64,000 bases of DNA from Halovivax gelatinilyticus. Its GTDB lineage: Archaea > Halobacteriota > Halobacteria > Halobacteriales > Natrialbaceae. Below are positions 54,581 to 62,579 of the stretch, piece by piece (position 1 is the stretch's first letter; every line of letters starts with the position of its first letter). The DNA lies in contig NZ_CP101322.1 of NCBI RefSeq assembly GCF_024300625.1, positions 3,361,992-3,425,991 of the forward strand. The letters are read 5' to 3'. The translations under genes were made by a program, and so were the position numbers. Below the pieces are notes generated by a model. That model was not told the origin of the DNA. It made no database searches and saw only the letters and a list, made by a program, of their open reading frames with translations.

Positions 54581-56341
54581 TCACTCGTCGGAGTTAGTAA
54601 GGGTAAGGTGTTCGATAAGCGATTCGTGTAACGGACCGTTCGAACCGAGAAGGGGTGTCCGACCGTTGCGTTCGAGGGTAAAGGAGTACGGATCACCCGT
54701 TGCGTCGGTGAGCTTCGCCCCCGCCTCCGACGCGATGACGATACCGGCCGCAACGTCCCACGGGTAGGTGTCGTACTCCCAGATGGCGTCGGCGCTTCCG
54801 CTCGCGAGATAACAGAGGTTGAGCGCCGCACAGCCGAGCCGTCTGACCCCGCGCGTCTTCTGATAGAAGTTCGTGAGAAACGAGCCGTCGGGGTCGTAGC
54901 CCGAGAGCAACATGCTCTCGTCCAGGCGGGTTCGATCGGTGGTTCCGAGCGGCGTTCCGTTCGAGAAGGCGCCGTCTCCTTCGATCGCGCTGAACGTCTC
55001 TCCCGTCTCGGGGACGTGTACGACGCCCATGACCGGCGTCGAATTTCGGACGAGTGCGATCGAAACGGCGTAGTTGGGGTTGCCATGTGCGAAATTTCCG
55101 GTCCCATCGAGCGGATCGATGACCCACGTGTATCGCTCGTTCTGTGACGCCCCATCCGCAGCGTCACCTTCGTCGGTCGACGCCGACGCGCTCGGTTCGT
55201 CGGGCCGGCCGGGTCGACGATCGCTCTCTTCGGAGACGATTGCATGAGTGGGAAATTCGTTGGCGATGACGGTCGTGATAATTCGATCCGCCTGATGGTC
55301 GGCCTCCGTGACGAGGTCGGACTTGTCGGATTTGTACGTGACGTCCTCGACGCGACCGTGGAGTTCCTGGAGGGGTTCGGCCGCGCTGTGTGCCGCTTCG
55401 ATGGCGATCGTGCGGGCCCGTTCGACCATCGACACCGGCCGCGCAGGACGGCGGGCACTGACGCCGGTGCCCGGCGGTGGGTCCGCATCGTCCGCTCTGA
55501 TCGACCAGCCGAGTTTCTTCGTGATCGCCGTAAAGAAGCCGTATCCGTAGGAGGTCCGAACGATGTGAGCCCGAGTCTCAGCCCCCGTCACGCGGACGTC
55601 CTCCCCGGCGTCTAAAACCGTATGAACTCGCCCACCATCGACCGTTAGATTCGTCGGACCGCTCGGTCTGACACAGATATCGCATCCGGGTGCACAGACG
55701 ATCGGCCGAACGCTGAGCGAATGAGTCTGCAGCGGAATCAACTGGAGCGCATAATTGTTCGTCGGATAGTGAAGCGGCCCGTTCGCGGACAGCGAAACGC
55801 CCGTCGAACCAGTTGGCGTCGAGACGGCCAGTCCCGTTCCCTCGAATTCCCCGACGTACTCGTCTTCGATGGTTACGTCGAGCGTCGTCACCTTCCGCCC
55901 GATAGGACTCTCGGGGGGAACGTGTTCGATCATGACGTCGTTGATCCCCGTCGTCTCGATTCCCGGTGCATCGATGGCGAGCTGTTGTCTACTATCGACG
56001 ATGGCTCGTCCCTGGATCGCCTCGTCGAGCGCAGCCTCCATGTCGTCCGGGTCGACCCGAGCGAGGAACGAAAGCGTTCCGAGGTCGATTCCCAGGAGGG
56101 CTACGTTTCGCGGCGCGAACGTCTTGATACCTTCCAGATACGTTCCGTCACCGCCGAGCGTGACGCCGAGGGTCGCTCTGTTCTCGTCGTAAACGTCTTC
56201 GATATCCTCGCCGACGTCCACGGTGGAGAGTCCGAGCCCCCGATCCGTACACCACGCCTCGAGTTGTGCGAGCGCGCCGTCGCTGTCGGGACTGACGATC
56301 GCAATCACTTCGTCGGTCGTCGCCAGCCTGCGTCCCTGCAT
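54581..56341 (-). CDS. NAD kinase-inositol monophosphatase fusion
   Basis: 586 residues. The N-terminal 280 residues form NAD kinase: LGVTLGGDGTYL near residue 59 (GGDGT), TGLAVSTPTGSTGVSLSANGP and GGRVHTVLDAGE. A short linker (about 285-300) leads to a FIG-family domain (IMPase/FBPase/NADP phosphatase): IVSEESDRRP, VIDPLDGTGNFAHGNP (DPxDGT metal ligands) and the C-terminal EYDTYPWDVAAG. In methanogens the two activities occur in the opposite order in one chain; this order is known from haloarchaea. It may both make and break NADP. Confidence 0.9.
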   Translation of the reverse strand: MQGRRLATTDEVIAIVSPDSDGALAQLEAWCTDRGLGLSTVDVGEDIEDVYDENRATLGVTLGGDGTYLEGIKTFAPRNVALLGIDLGTLSFLARVDPDDMEAALDEAIQGRAIVDSRQQLAIDAPGIETTGINDVMIEHVPPESPIGRKVTTLDVTIEDEYVGEFEGTGLAVSTPTGSTGVSLSANGPLHYPTNNYALQLIPLQTHSLSVRPIVCAPGCDICVRPSGPTNLTVDGGRVHTVLDAGEDVRVTGAETRAHIVRTSYGYGFFTAITKKLGWSIRADDADPPPGTGVSARRPARPVSMVERARTIAIEAAHSAAEPLQELHGRVEDVTYKSDKSDLVTEADHQADRIITTVIANEFPTHAIVSEESDRRPGRPDEPSASASTDEGDAADGASQNERYTWVIDPLDGTGNFAHGNPNYAVSIALVRNSTPVMGVVHVPETGETFSAIEGDGAFSNGTPLGTTDRTRLDESMLLSGYDPDGSFLTNFYQKTRGVRRLGCAALNLCYLASGSADAIWEYDTYPWDVAAGIVIASEAGAKLTDATGDPYSFTLERNGRTPLLGSNGPLHESLIEHLTLTNSDE

Positions 56342-56535
56342 ATCTCGTCTGGGAGGTGGGTAGAAGCGGATAAATTACTGTCGCCCGACGCTCTCCGACG
56401 CGAGTGTCACCAGCGCTGAGAAAGCAACGACTCGCCGATCGGTCTGTCGTGAGCGTGGACATCGTTCGCCGCAGGTCCGTTATACAGGAAACGCGGGCCA
56501 CGCGCTGATCGCTCGACGATCGAAACGATCAACTA

Positions 56536-57033
56536 CTGAATGAGGGGAAAACGACGGATTCGGGCGGAGGGACGAACGCCGAGCGACCGCTGTCCGTTCT
56601 CGTCGTGGAAGATAACCGAGGCGACGTTCGCCTCATAACCGAAGGGCTAACCGCGAGCAACGTCGAGTCGTCGCTCACCACCGTCACCGACGGCGAAGCC
56701 GCGCTGGAACACCTCACTAGAGCGAGCAAGAGCGACGGAACGGCGCTGCCCGGTCTCGTGTTCCTCGATATCAACGTACCGAAGCGGACCGGCTTGGACG
56801 TCCTCGGGCGACTCTCGGCGGACGATACGTTAGCCTCGATATCGGCGGTCGTTCTCTCGAGATCGAACGCCACGAATCACATCGACGAGACCGAACGGCT
56901 CGGTGCCGACGGCTACTTCGTAAAGCCGGTCGATCCCGAGGGGTTTATCGAACTGATCGATCGAATCGTCGTCTCGGTCGTCGAATCCGGAACCGCACCG
57001 CCGGGAGAACACGCTACGAACGAGACGTACTGA
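56536..57033 (+). CDS. single-domain response regulator, start codon unclear
   Basis: About 165 residues. The receiver domain starts at PLSVLVVEDNRGDVRLI, has a phospho-acceptor Asp in VFLDINVPKRTGLD, a Thr/Ser switch position in VVLSRSNA and K in GYFVKPVDPEGF. It is of the Rcp1-like haloarchaeal type, lacking a DNA-binding domain. The first beta strand is coded upstream of the first available GTG (56605), but no ATG/GTG/TTG lies in frame between the upstream stop and there; CTG at 56536 is the best in-frame candidate. An ATG at 56540 is in another frame. Start thus not fixed. Confidence 0.8.
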   Translation: MNEGKTTDSGGGTNAERPLSVLVVEDNRGDVRLITEGLTASNVESSLTTVTDGEAALEHLTRASKSDGTALPGLVFLDINVPKRTGLDVLGRLSADDTLASISAVVLSRSNATNHIDETERLGADGYFVKPVDPEGFIELIDRIVVSVVESGTAPPGEHATNETY

Positions 57034-57144
57034 CCGACCGATCACCGATCGACCCTCGTCGAAACACGCAATCGCGCTACGATCAGAAGCGGGTTGAATC
57101 ATCGTGTCTCGCCGTTCGCGAAACGATCGTCGACCGGCCAACGA

Positions 57145-58485
57145 TTAGTCGCGTGAGACATTGCGGGAATCGAGCCGTCGTTTCAGCGCATAGCCGGCTC
57201 CAGCGATGCCAGTCACCGCCGCCGCTGGTCCGAAGCCGGGCATTCCGTCGTCGGACCCGTCGGTCGAGTCCGAGCGAGTCTCGATCGGTACGTACTCGTC
57301 GTGGACTGAATTCGTCGACCATCGATTCGTGTGGCCGAGAACCCCCTGAGTAATCCGCGAATCGCCGCTCGAACCCGGCACGCCGGCGTGTACGGCGTAG
57401 ACAGTGGAATCCTGGCTCCCGACGTACACGATCCCATCCACAACCGTCGGCGACGACGTGATCGACCGAGTCGTCTCGAACCGCCACACCTCGCTCCCGT
57501 CTCGCGTGTCGACTGCGTAGAGGGAGCCGTCGTTGCTCCCGACGAACACGGTCTGTCCGACGACCGTCGGCGAGGATTCGACCGCATCACCGGTCTGGAA
57601 CCGCCACTCGCGCGAGCCGTTGGCGGTATCGATCGCGTAAAGCGAGCCGTCGTCGCTCCCGACGTACGCGACGTCGTCAGCGACGGTCGGCGTCGACCGG
57701 ATCGGGCCGTCGGTTTCGTACTCCCAGGTGTCCGTGCCCGACGTCGAGTCGATCGCATATAACCGGCTATCGTGGCTTCCAACGTAGACCGTTCCGTCCA
57801 CGACGGTCGGCGATCCGGTCACCGAATCGCCCGTTTGAAACTGCCAGCGATCGGTCCCCTCGTGAGCGTCGATGGCGTAGACGGTATTGTCGTCGCAACC
57901 GACGTAGACAACCCCATCGACGACGGCCGGCGAGGAGTCGACCGCTCCGTCGGTTTCGAAACGCCACAACCGTTCGCCGCTGGTCCGATCGACCGCGTAT
58001 ATGCCGAGGTCACGACCGACGTACTCGCCGCCGTCCGGCACGACGGCACCCGTGCCGAAGAACACGGCGTTTTTCGCAACCGTCGGCGACGAGAGTTCGT
58101 ACCGGTCGGGTTCGAAGAACCATTCGTCGTCACCGGTTGATGAATCGATCGCGTAGATGCGGCCGATCCTGAATCCCGCGTAAACGGTTCCATCGATCAC
58201 CTGTGGCGACGATTTCGCTTGGCCGTGAGCCGGTGTGAAAAACCACTCTCGGTCCCCATCTGTTGCGTCGAACGCGTACAGCATAAAATCGTCACTCCCG
58301 ACGTAGACGGTTCCGTCGACGACCGTCGGTGACGAGGTGATCGGCCCGGTGACAGAATGGTGCCAACGTTCCGTACCGGGTTCCCCTCGATTGGTCGTCG
58401 CCGCCGCCGAACCCATCGCGACTCCCCCGATAGCCGCTCCGGTCAGTTTCAACACGTGACGTCGACCCCGCAGTCGGTCGGTCAT
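57145..58485 (-). CDS. Tat-exported PQQ-like beta-propeller protein with PGF-CTERM anchor
   Basis: 446 residues. Tat signal RGRRHVLKLTGAAIG; about eight PQQ-like repeats (each with SSPTVVDGTVYVGSxD and LYAIDxxxG patterns) making a beta propeller over residues 35-375; a Ser/Asp/Gly-rich linker; and DGMPGFGPAAAVTGIAGAGY plus Arg-rich end, the PGF-CTERM signal cut by archaeosortase A. It should be a cell-surface, lipid-anchored protein. Binding partner unknown. A TATA-like run near 58596-58606 would give a longer leader. Confidence 0.9.
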   Translation of the reverse strand: MTDRLRGRRHVLKLTGAAIGGVAMGSAAATTNRGEPGTERWHHSVTGPITSSPTVVDGTVYVGSDDFMLYAFDATDGDREWFFTPAHGQAKSSPQVIDGTVYAGFRIGRIYAIDSSTGDDEWFFEPDRYELSSPTVAKNAVFFGTGAVVPDGGEYVGRDLGIYAVDRTSGERLWRFETDGAVDSSPAVVDGVVYVGCDDNTVYAIDAHEGTDRWQFQTGDSVTGSPTVVDGTVYVGSHDSRLYAIDSTSGTDTWEYETDGPIRSTPTVADDVAYVGSDDGSLYAIDTANGSREWRFQTGDAVESSPTVVGQTVFVGSNDGSLYAVDTRDGSEVWRFETTRSITSSPTVVDGIVYVGSQDSTVYAVHAGVPGSSGDSRITQGVLGHTNRWSTNSVHDEYVPIETRSDSTDGSDDGMPGFGPAAAVTGIAGAGYALKRRLDSRNVSRD

Positions 58486-58738
58486 CGGCCCACCCACGCG
58501 GCGATGATCGGTCGGTACATCGAACTCGTTTTAGCTCGACCGCACCATGCTTGTGTTTCCCACCCACACATACGTGAGAATATGAATTACAATCTATAAA
58601 TATCTTGTAGTCGTTCTGCCGTCGAATCAGTGTTGAATCGGCGCGGATTGAACCGGTTTCGAGCGGGAGAGACGAATGTCCCCAGAAGAATTTGACACCG
58701 GGGTGAAAACCGACAGTTCAGTATCAGCAAGGAACGTG

Positions 58739-58903
58739 TTACGCCGTACTCGAATCGACACCGTTGATCCGAACGAAGCCGTAGTCACAATCAGGACAGT
58801 GCCATTTTACCTTCTCGCCGAGGTGTACCTGCGTGCTCGCCGCGCGATAGAACACCTTTTCGTCGCCACAATCGGGACAATCGTGTTCGAGTTCGAGGCC
58901 CAT
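58739..58903 (-). CDS. small zinc-ribbon protein
   Basis: 54 residues: MGLELEHDCPDCGDEKVFYR, then HLGEKVKWHCPDCDYGFVRI. Two CPDC knuckles 29 residues apart form a zinc ribbon, a haloarchaeal small-protein type. It was found by translating the minus strand. Confidence 0.82.
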   Translation of the reverse strand: MGLELEHDCPDCGDEKVFYRAASTQVHLGEKVKWHCPDCDYGFVRINGVDSSTA

Positions 58904-58975
58904 AGCTGAAATGCTGGATGCGGGTGAAATTGAGTGTGTTGGTTTACTGATCTCGCTCGAAGCGGCGTGCGCCGG

Positions 58976-59173
58976 CTACACCTCGCCTCTGGCATCGAGG
59001 AGCGTCCACACCGAAAGTAACAATCCAAGCGCGATGATTCCCAGCGTAACGTATCCAATCGCCTTGGGAAGCCACACTTCCCTGTTCGCGATGAGAACTC
59101 CCGACCAGGCGACGAGGGCCCCTCCGAGAAGACTGACGACGACTACCATCGCCAGGAGTTTCGATCTAACCAT
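58976..59173 (-). CDS. small two-helix membrane protein
   Basis: 65 residues from MVRSKLLAMVVVV. Two hydrophobic helices (about 5-28 and 38-58) and a polar end. The frame continues upstream to 59332 without membrane or domain character. Function unknown. Confidence 0.65.
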   Translation of the reverse strand: MVRSKLLAMVVVVSLLGGALVAWSGVLIANREVWLPKAIGYVTLGIIALGLLLSVWTLLDARGEV

Positions 59174-59402
59174 CGCGAGCGGTACGGAGTCTCCGTCAAA
59201 AGGGACCGTGCTTGGAGTCGCAAGGTCGATGGTTGTGTATGATGTTCGAGGGTCAGACGAATCGACACGCGGTTCGTTCACACAAACCGGCGTCAGTTGG
59301 TCCGAATCGATCCAATTGCTACGGCAAACCACCCTGACACAGACTATCGACGCGAATATCGTAGTGGACGAACTTATAGTGGATCGACGTGCATTTTCGA
59401 CT

Positions 59403-59939
59403 ATGTCGATTTACACCGGCCGTGGCGACGACGGCGAGACGGATCTCCGCGATATGTCCCGCGTGTCGAAGGCGAGCGAGCGGATCGAATCGTACGGCAC
59501 CGTCGACGAACTCAACGCGCTCATCGGGACCATCCGACCGACCGACCACGACGACGTCGACGAGAAGCTGGCGACGGTACAGAACCACCTCCACGTGATC
59601 CAGGCGGACTTCGCGAATCCGACCCCCGAGGCGGACGACCCGCAAATCGAGGCCGACCACGTGCGAACGCTCGAAGGGTGGATCGACGGCTACGACGACG
59701 AACTCGAACCCCTGACGTCGTTTATCCTGCCGACGGGGGCCGAACACGGCGCGGCGATCCACCACGCGCGAGCCGTCTGCCGACGCGCAGAACGCAGAGC
59801 GGTCGCGTTAGGGTCCGTCGAGGACTCCGTCAACGAACAGGCGATCCAGTACCTGAATCGCCTCTCCGACGTGCTGTTTACCCTCGCCCGCGTCCTCAAC
59901 CAGCGCGAGGGCGCCGTCGAGGAAGCACCGTCGTATTAG
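59403..59939 (+). CDS. PduO-type ATP:cob(I)alamin adenosyltransferase
   Basis: 178 residues. It makes adenosylcobalamin from ATP and cob(I)alamin. IYTGRGDDGETDLRDMSRVSK at the N-terminus has the ATP-binding TGxGD/TxL region, ESYGTVDELNALIG near residue 28 and the C-terminal cofactor-binding RRAERRAVAL and LNRLSDVLFTLAR fit the family. Starts at the ATG 59403; the open frame upstream is not domain sequence. tRNA-Val follows 53 nt downstream. Confidence 0.93.
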   Translation: MSIYTGRGDDGETDLRDMSRVSKASERIESYGTVDELNALIGTIRPTDHDDVDEKLATVQNHLHVIQADFANPTPEADDPQIEADHVRTLEGWIDGYDDELEPLTSFILPTGAEHGAAIHHARAVCRRAERRAVALGSVEDSVNEQAIQYLNRLSDVLFTLARVLNQREGAVEEAPSY

Positions 59940-59957
59940 GTTCGCATTCGAACGGAA

Positions 59958-59967
59958 CGTATAAGAG
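59958..59967 (+). promoter_or_regulatory. TATA-like element of tRNA-Val
   Basis: The run cgtataagag is centred about 30 nt before the first base of the tRNA. Confidence 0.5.
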
Positions 59968-59992
59968 CGACCGTTGGGTAATTTCTCCCACC

Positions 59993-60067
59993 GGGTTGGT
60001 GATCTAGTCCGGTTATGATACCTCCTTCACACGGAGGAAGTCGGCAGTTCAAATCTGCCCCAACCCA
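59993..60067 (+). tRNA. tRNA-Val(CAC)
   Basis: 75 nt. The acceptor stem GGGTTGG pairs with CCAACCC and the discriminator is A. The anticodon stem CCTCC/GGAGG holds the loop TTCACAC with anticodon CAC, so it reads GTG codons. The T arm GGCAG/CTGCC has the loop TTCAAAT. CCA is not encoded. Its 3' 21 nt plus 5 following bases recur at 60198-60223. Confidence 0.96.
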
Positions 60068-60072
60068 TTTTC
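60047..60072 (+). repeat. 26-bp direct repeat, copy 1 (tRNA-Val 3' end)
   Basis: It covers the T loop and acceptor 3' strand of tRNA-Val plus five bases beyond it. It is identical to copy 2 at 60198-60223. It has the position and form of an attachment-site core. Confidence 0.85.
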
Positions 60073-60128
60073 CCGACGCATCAACGACGAGCGAAGCGAG
60101 GAGTCCGCGTCGGGGGATTGATTGAACA

Positions 60129-60209
60129 AAGATTTGAACCCTGGAAGTCGCAGCTCGCACAGCGAGCGAAGCGAGCGAGCAAGAACGTCTTCCTTCGGTT
60201 CAAATCTGC
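60129..60209 (+). repeat. imperfect inverted repeat ending in the orphan tRNA 3' end
   Basis: agatttgaacc near 60129 is the reverse complement of ggttcaaatct near 60197, and the next bases (ggaag/cttcc) also pair after a small bulge. The loop holds a low-complexity run of gcgag units near 60160-60180. Confidence 0.6.
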
Positions 60210-60223
60210 CCCAACCCATTTTC
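60198..60223 (+). repeat. 26-bp direct repeat, copy 2 (orphan tRNA-Val 3' end)
   Basis: A perfect copy of the tRNA-Val 3' end, without the rest of a tRNA, 151 bp downstream of copy 1. The repeated acceptor strand is not paired with a 5' strand here, so this is not a second tRNA gene. Confidence 0.85.
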
Positions 60224-60494
60224 GACCCACCGTCGCTGAGGATGTACCCAACACAGCGCTCGTACGGTGAAATTTCACAGCGATGAGCTCGGCCGATTCG
60301 ACCGGTAGAACGGCCGTCTACGTCTCGATCTGACTCCACACGATACCGAGTCGGTGCTCCGGTGACCGATCACCCAAGCCGACTAGCGGGTCGAATACCG
60401 ACTCCGTCGGGAGAAAAGATGCGTGCGCCGGATATTCAAATCGCGCACGAGCATACACCTATGGGATCGGCCGAGAATAGCATCGAACGAAGCC

Positions 60495-62489
60495 ATGTCT
60501 GATTCGACCCCACAGACGAAGCCGTACGGCGAGTGGGCCTCGCCGATCACGTCGTCACTCGTCGCGACCGCCGGACTCACGTTCGGCCACGTCGACGTGG
60601 ACGGCGACGGGATATACTGGCTCGAACAGCGACCGGCCGACGATGGCCGCGGGGTGATCGTCCGTCACGACGGCCGAACGTCGTCGGACGTGACACCGCC
60701 GGAGATTGACGTCCGGACACTCGTCCACGAGTACGGAGGTGGAGATTTCAGCGTCGATTCCGGCGTCGTCTACTTCAGTCGATTCGACGACCAACAGGTG
60801 TATCGCCAGGACGGTGACGACACGATCGCGATCACGCCGGAGCCCGAGCGAAAGCGCGCGACTCGCTACGCCGATTTCGAAGTTGCTCCGGGTGGCGACC
60901 GCCTCTACTGCGTCCGTGAGTCACACGACGTGACGGCGACCGACGGCGCTGAAAACGGGGATCGAGGCGGTGAGACCGACGCCGATGACTCGGAACCGGC
61001 GAACGAACTCGTCTGTCTGCCGACGGGCGGAGAGAGCCCGCCGAGGGTCGTCGCGAACGGTCACGATTTCTACGCCTCCCCGCGGCTCTCGCCGGACGGG
61101 TCGACGCTCGCCTGGCTCACCTGGGACCACCCGAGAATGCCCTGGGATGGGACCAAATTGCACGTCGCGTCCGTCGAACCCGACGGAACGCTACCGGACG
61201 AACGCGTCGTCCTCGGTGGTCCGGACGAATCCGTCTTCCAGCCGGCCTGGTCGCCCGATGGCGAACTATTCGCTGTCAGCGATCGAACTGGGTGGTGGAA
61301 CCTCTACCGGATCCCGATAGATCGGTCGAACCCAGCCAGGTCGGACGCCGTCGATCCGCTCGTCGAGCGCGAAGCGTCCTACGGTGGTCCGCAGTGGCAA
61401 CTCGGCCTGTCGACGTACGCGTTTCTGGACGACGGTCGGATCTGTGCCATCGTCACCGACGCGGGTCGCCAGCACGTCGAGATCATCGACGGGAACGATC
61501 GAACGGTCGCCTCGTTACCGTTCGAAACGTACGCGAATCACGTTCGATCCACCGGTGACGGAATCGTGTTCGTCGCCGGCGGTGCAACCAGACCGACGAG
61601 CGTCGTGACGTGGACGCCCGGAGCCGAACCCGAGATCGTTCGCGAGAGTATGGAATTCGACGTGGACAACGCCTACCTCGCAACGCCGGACCACGAGCGG
61701 TTCGAAATGCGCGACGGTGAATCCGCCTACGCCTACGTCTATCCGCCGACGAATCCGGACGTCGTCGAGCCGACGGACGATCGCCCGCCTCTAATCGCGT
61801 TCGTACACGGTGGACCGACCGGCGCGACCACGCCCACGTTAGACCTCTCCGTACAGTACTTCACCTCTCGCGGCTTCGCCGTCGCGGACGTTAATTACCG
61901 CGGTTCGACGGGATACGGTCGAGCGTTTCGCGAGGCGCTGTACGGCGAGTGGGGTCGACACGACGTTACGGACACGATCGACGTCGCTCGTCACCTGGCG
62001 AATTCAGGTCGAGCCGATCCGGACCGGCTGGCCGTCCGCGGTGGAAGTGCAGGTGGCTACCTCGTGTTGTCCGCGCTCGCGTTTCACGATGCGTTCGACG
62101 CCGGCGTGAGTTACTACGGCGTCGCCGATCTCGAGCGACTCGCCCAACTAACCCACAAATTCGAATCCAGGTATCTCGACCAACTCGTCGGTCCGTATCC
62201 CGACGCCGCCGACACCTACAGAGATCGGTCTCCGGTCGAACACGCCGGTAAGGTCGATGCCCCGGTGTTACTCCTGCAGGGCGAGGACGATCCGGTCGTC
62301 CCACTGTCACAGGCTGAGGCGATGGTCGAGGCGCTCGAATCGAACGACGTGGCGCACTCCCTTCTCGTCTTCGAGGACGAACGACACGGCTTTCGTCGGG
62401 CCGAATCTCGCGAGCGAGCCGTCGAAGCCGAACTCGCGTTCTACGCCGACGCGTTCGGACTGGCAGTGGCGGACGAACGTAACGAATAG
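60495..62489 (+). CDS. S9-family (prolyl oligopeptidase/acylaminoacyl peptidase) serine peptidase
   Basis: 664 residues. An N-terminal beta-propeller-like part (SPRLSPDGSTLAWLTWD and FQPAWSPDGELFAVSD repeats) leads to the alpha/beta-hydrolase domain. The triad is S518 in RGGSAGGYL, D598 in GEDDPVVP and H631 in DERHGFR. No signal peptide, so a cytosolic oligopeptide-cleaving enzyme. Start at MSDSTPQTKPYG; the frame continues upstream to 60423. Confidence 0.93.
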   Translation: MSDSTPQTKPYGEWASPITSSLVATAGLTFGHVDVDGDGIYWLEQRPADDGRGVIVRHDGRTSSDVTPPEIDVRTLVHEYGGGDFSVDSGVVYFSRFDDQQVYRQDGDDTIAITPEPERKRATRYADFEVAPGGDRLYCVRESHDVTATDGAENGDRGGETDADDSEPANELVCLPTGGESPPRVVANGHDFYASPRLSPDGSTLAWLTWDHPRMPWDGTKLHVASVEPDGTLPDERVVLGGPDESVFQPAWSPDGELFAVSDRTGWWNLYRIPIDRSNPARSDAVDPLVEREASYGGPQWQLGLSTYAFLDDGRICAIVTDAGRQHVEIIDGNDRTVASLPFETYANHVRSTGDGIVFVAGGATRPTSVVTWTPGAEPEIVRESMEFDVDNAYLATPDHERFEMRDGESAYAYVYPPTNPDVVEPTDDRPPLIAFVHGGPTGATTPTLDLSVQYFTSRGFAVADVNYRGSTGYGRAFREALYGEWGRHDVTDTIDVARHLANSGRADPDRLAVRGGSAGGYLVLSALAFHDAFDAGVSYYGVADLERLAQLTHKFESRYLDQLVGPYPDAADTYRDRSPVEHAGKVDAPVLLLQGEDDPVVPLSQAEAMVEALESNDVAHSLLVFEDERHGFRRAESRERAVEAELAFYADAFGLAVADERNE

Positions 62490-62579
62490 TGAACGCTTCG
62501 AACGGACCGAACACGGCGACACAGACACCCGGATACACCACCGCCGATCTGATCCGTTCTCAATCGGAGTGGCGAATTG

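Larger units (their letters stand above)
60068..60494. other. tRNA-Val downstream region with attachment-site-like repeats
   Basis: 427 nt without a gene. Bases 60072-60115 form a hairpin with an 8-bp stem (cccgacgc/gcgtcggg). Then come the inverted repeat and the second 26-bp copy. From 60224 to the S9 gene I see nothing beyond a likely promoter. Confidence 0.55.

Noticed and set aside
58676-58909. Plus-strand 77-codon frame over the small zinc-ribbon gene
   Set aside because: The minus strand encodes a clear two-CPDC zinc ribbon, whereas the plus frame has no recognisable protein character.
60160-60190. Short gcgag repeats downstream of tRNA-Val as a CRISPR remnant
   Set aside because: The units are only 4-5 nt long with no spacer-repeat structure. 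No CRISPR array or cas gene is in the window.
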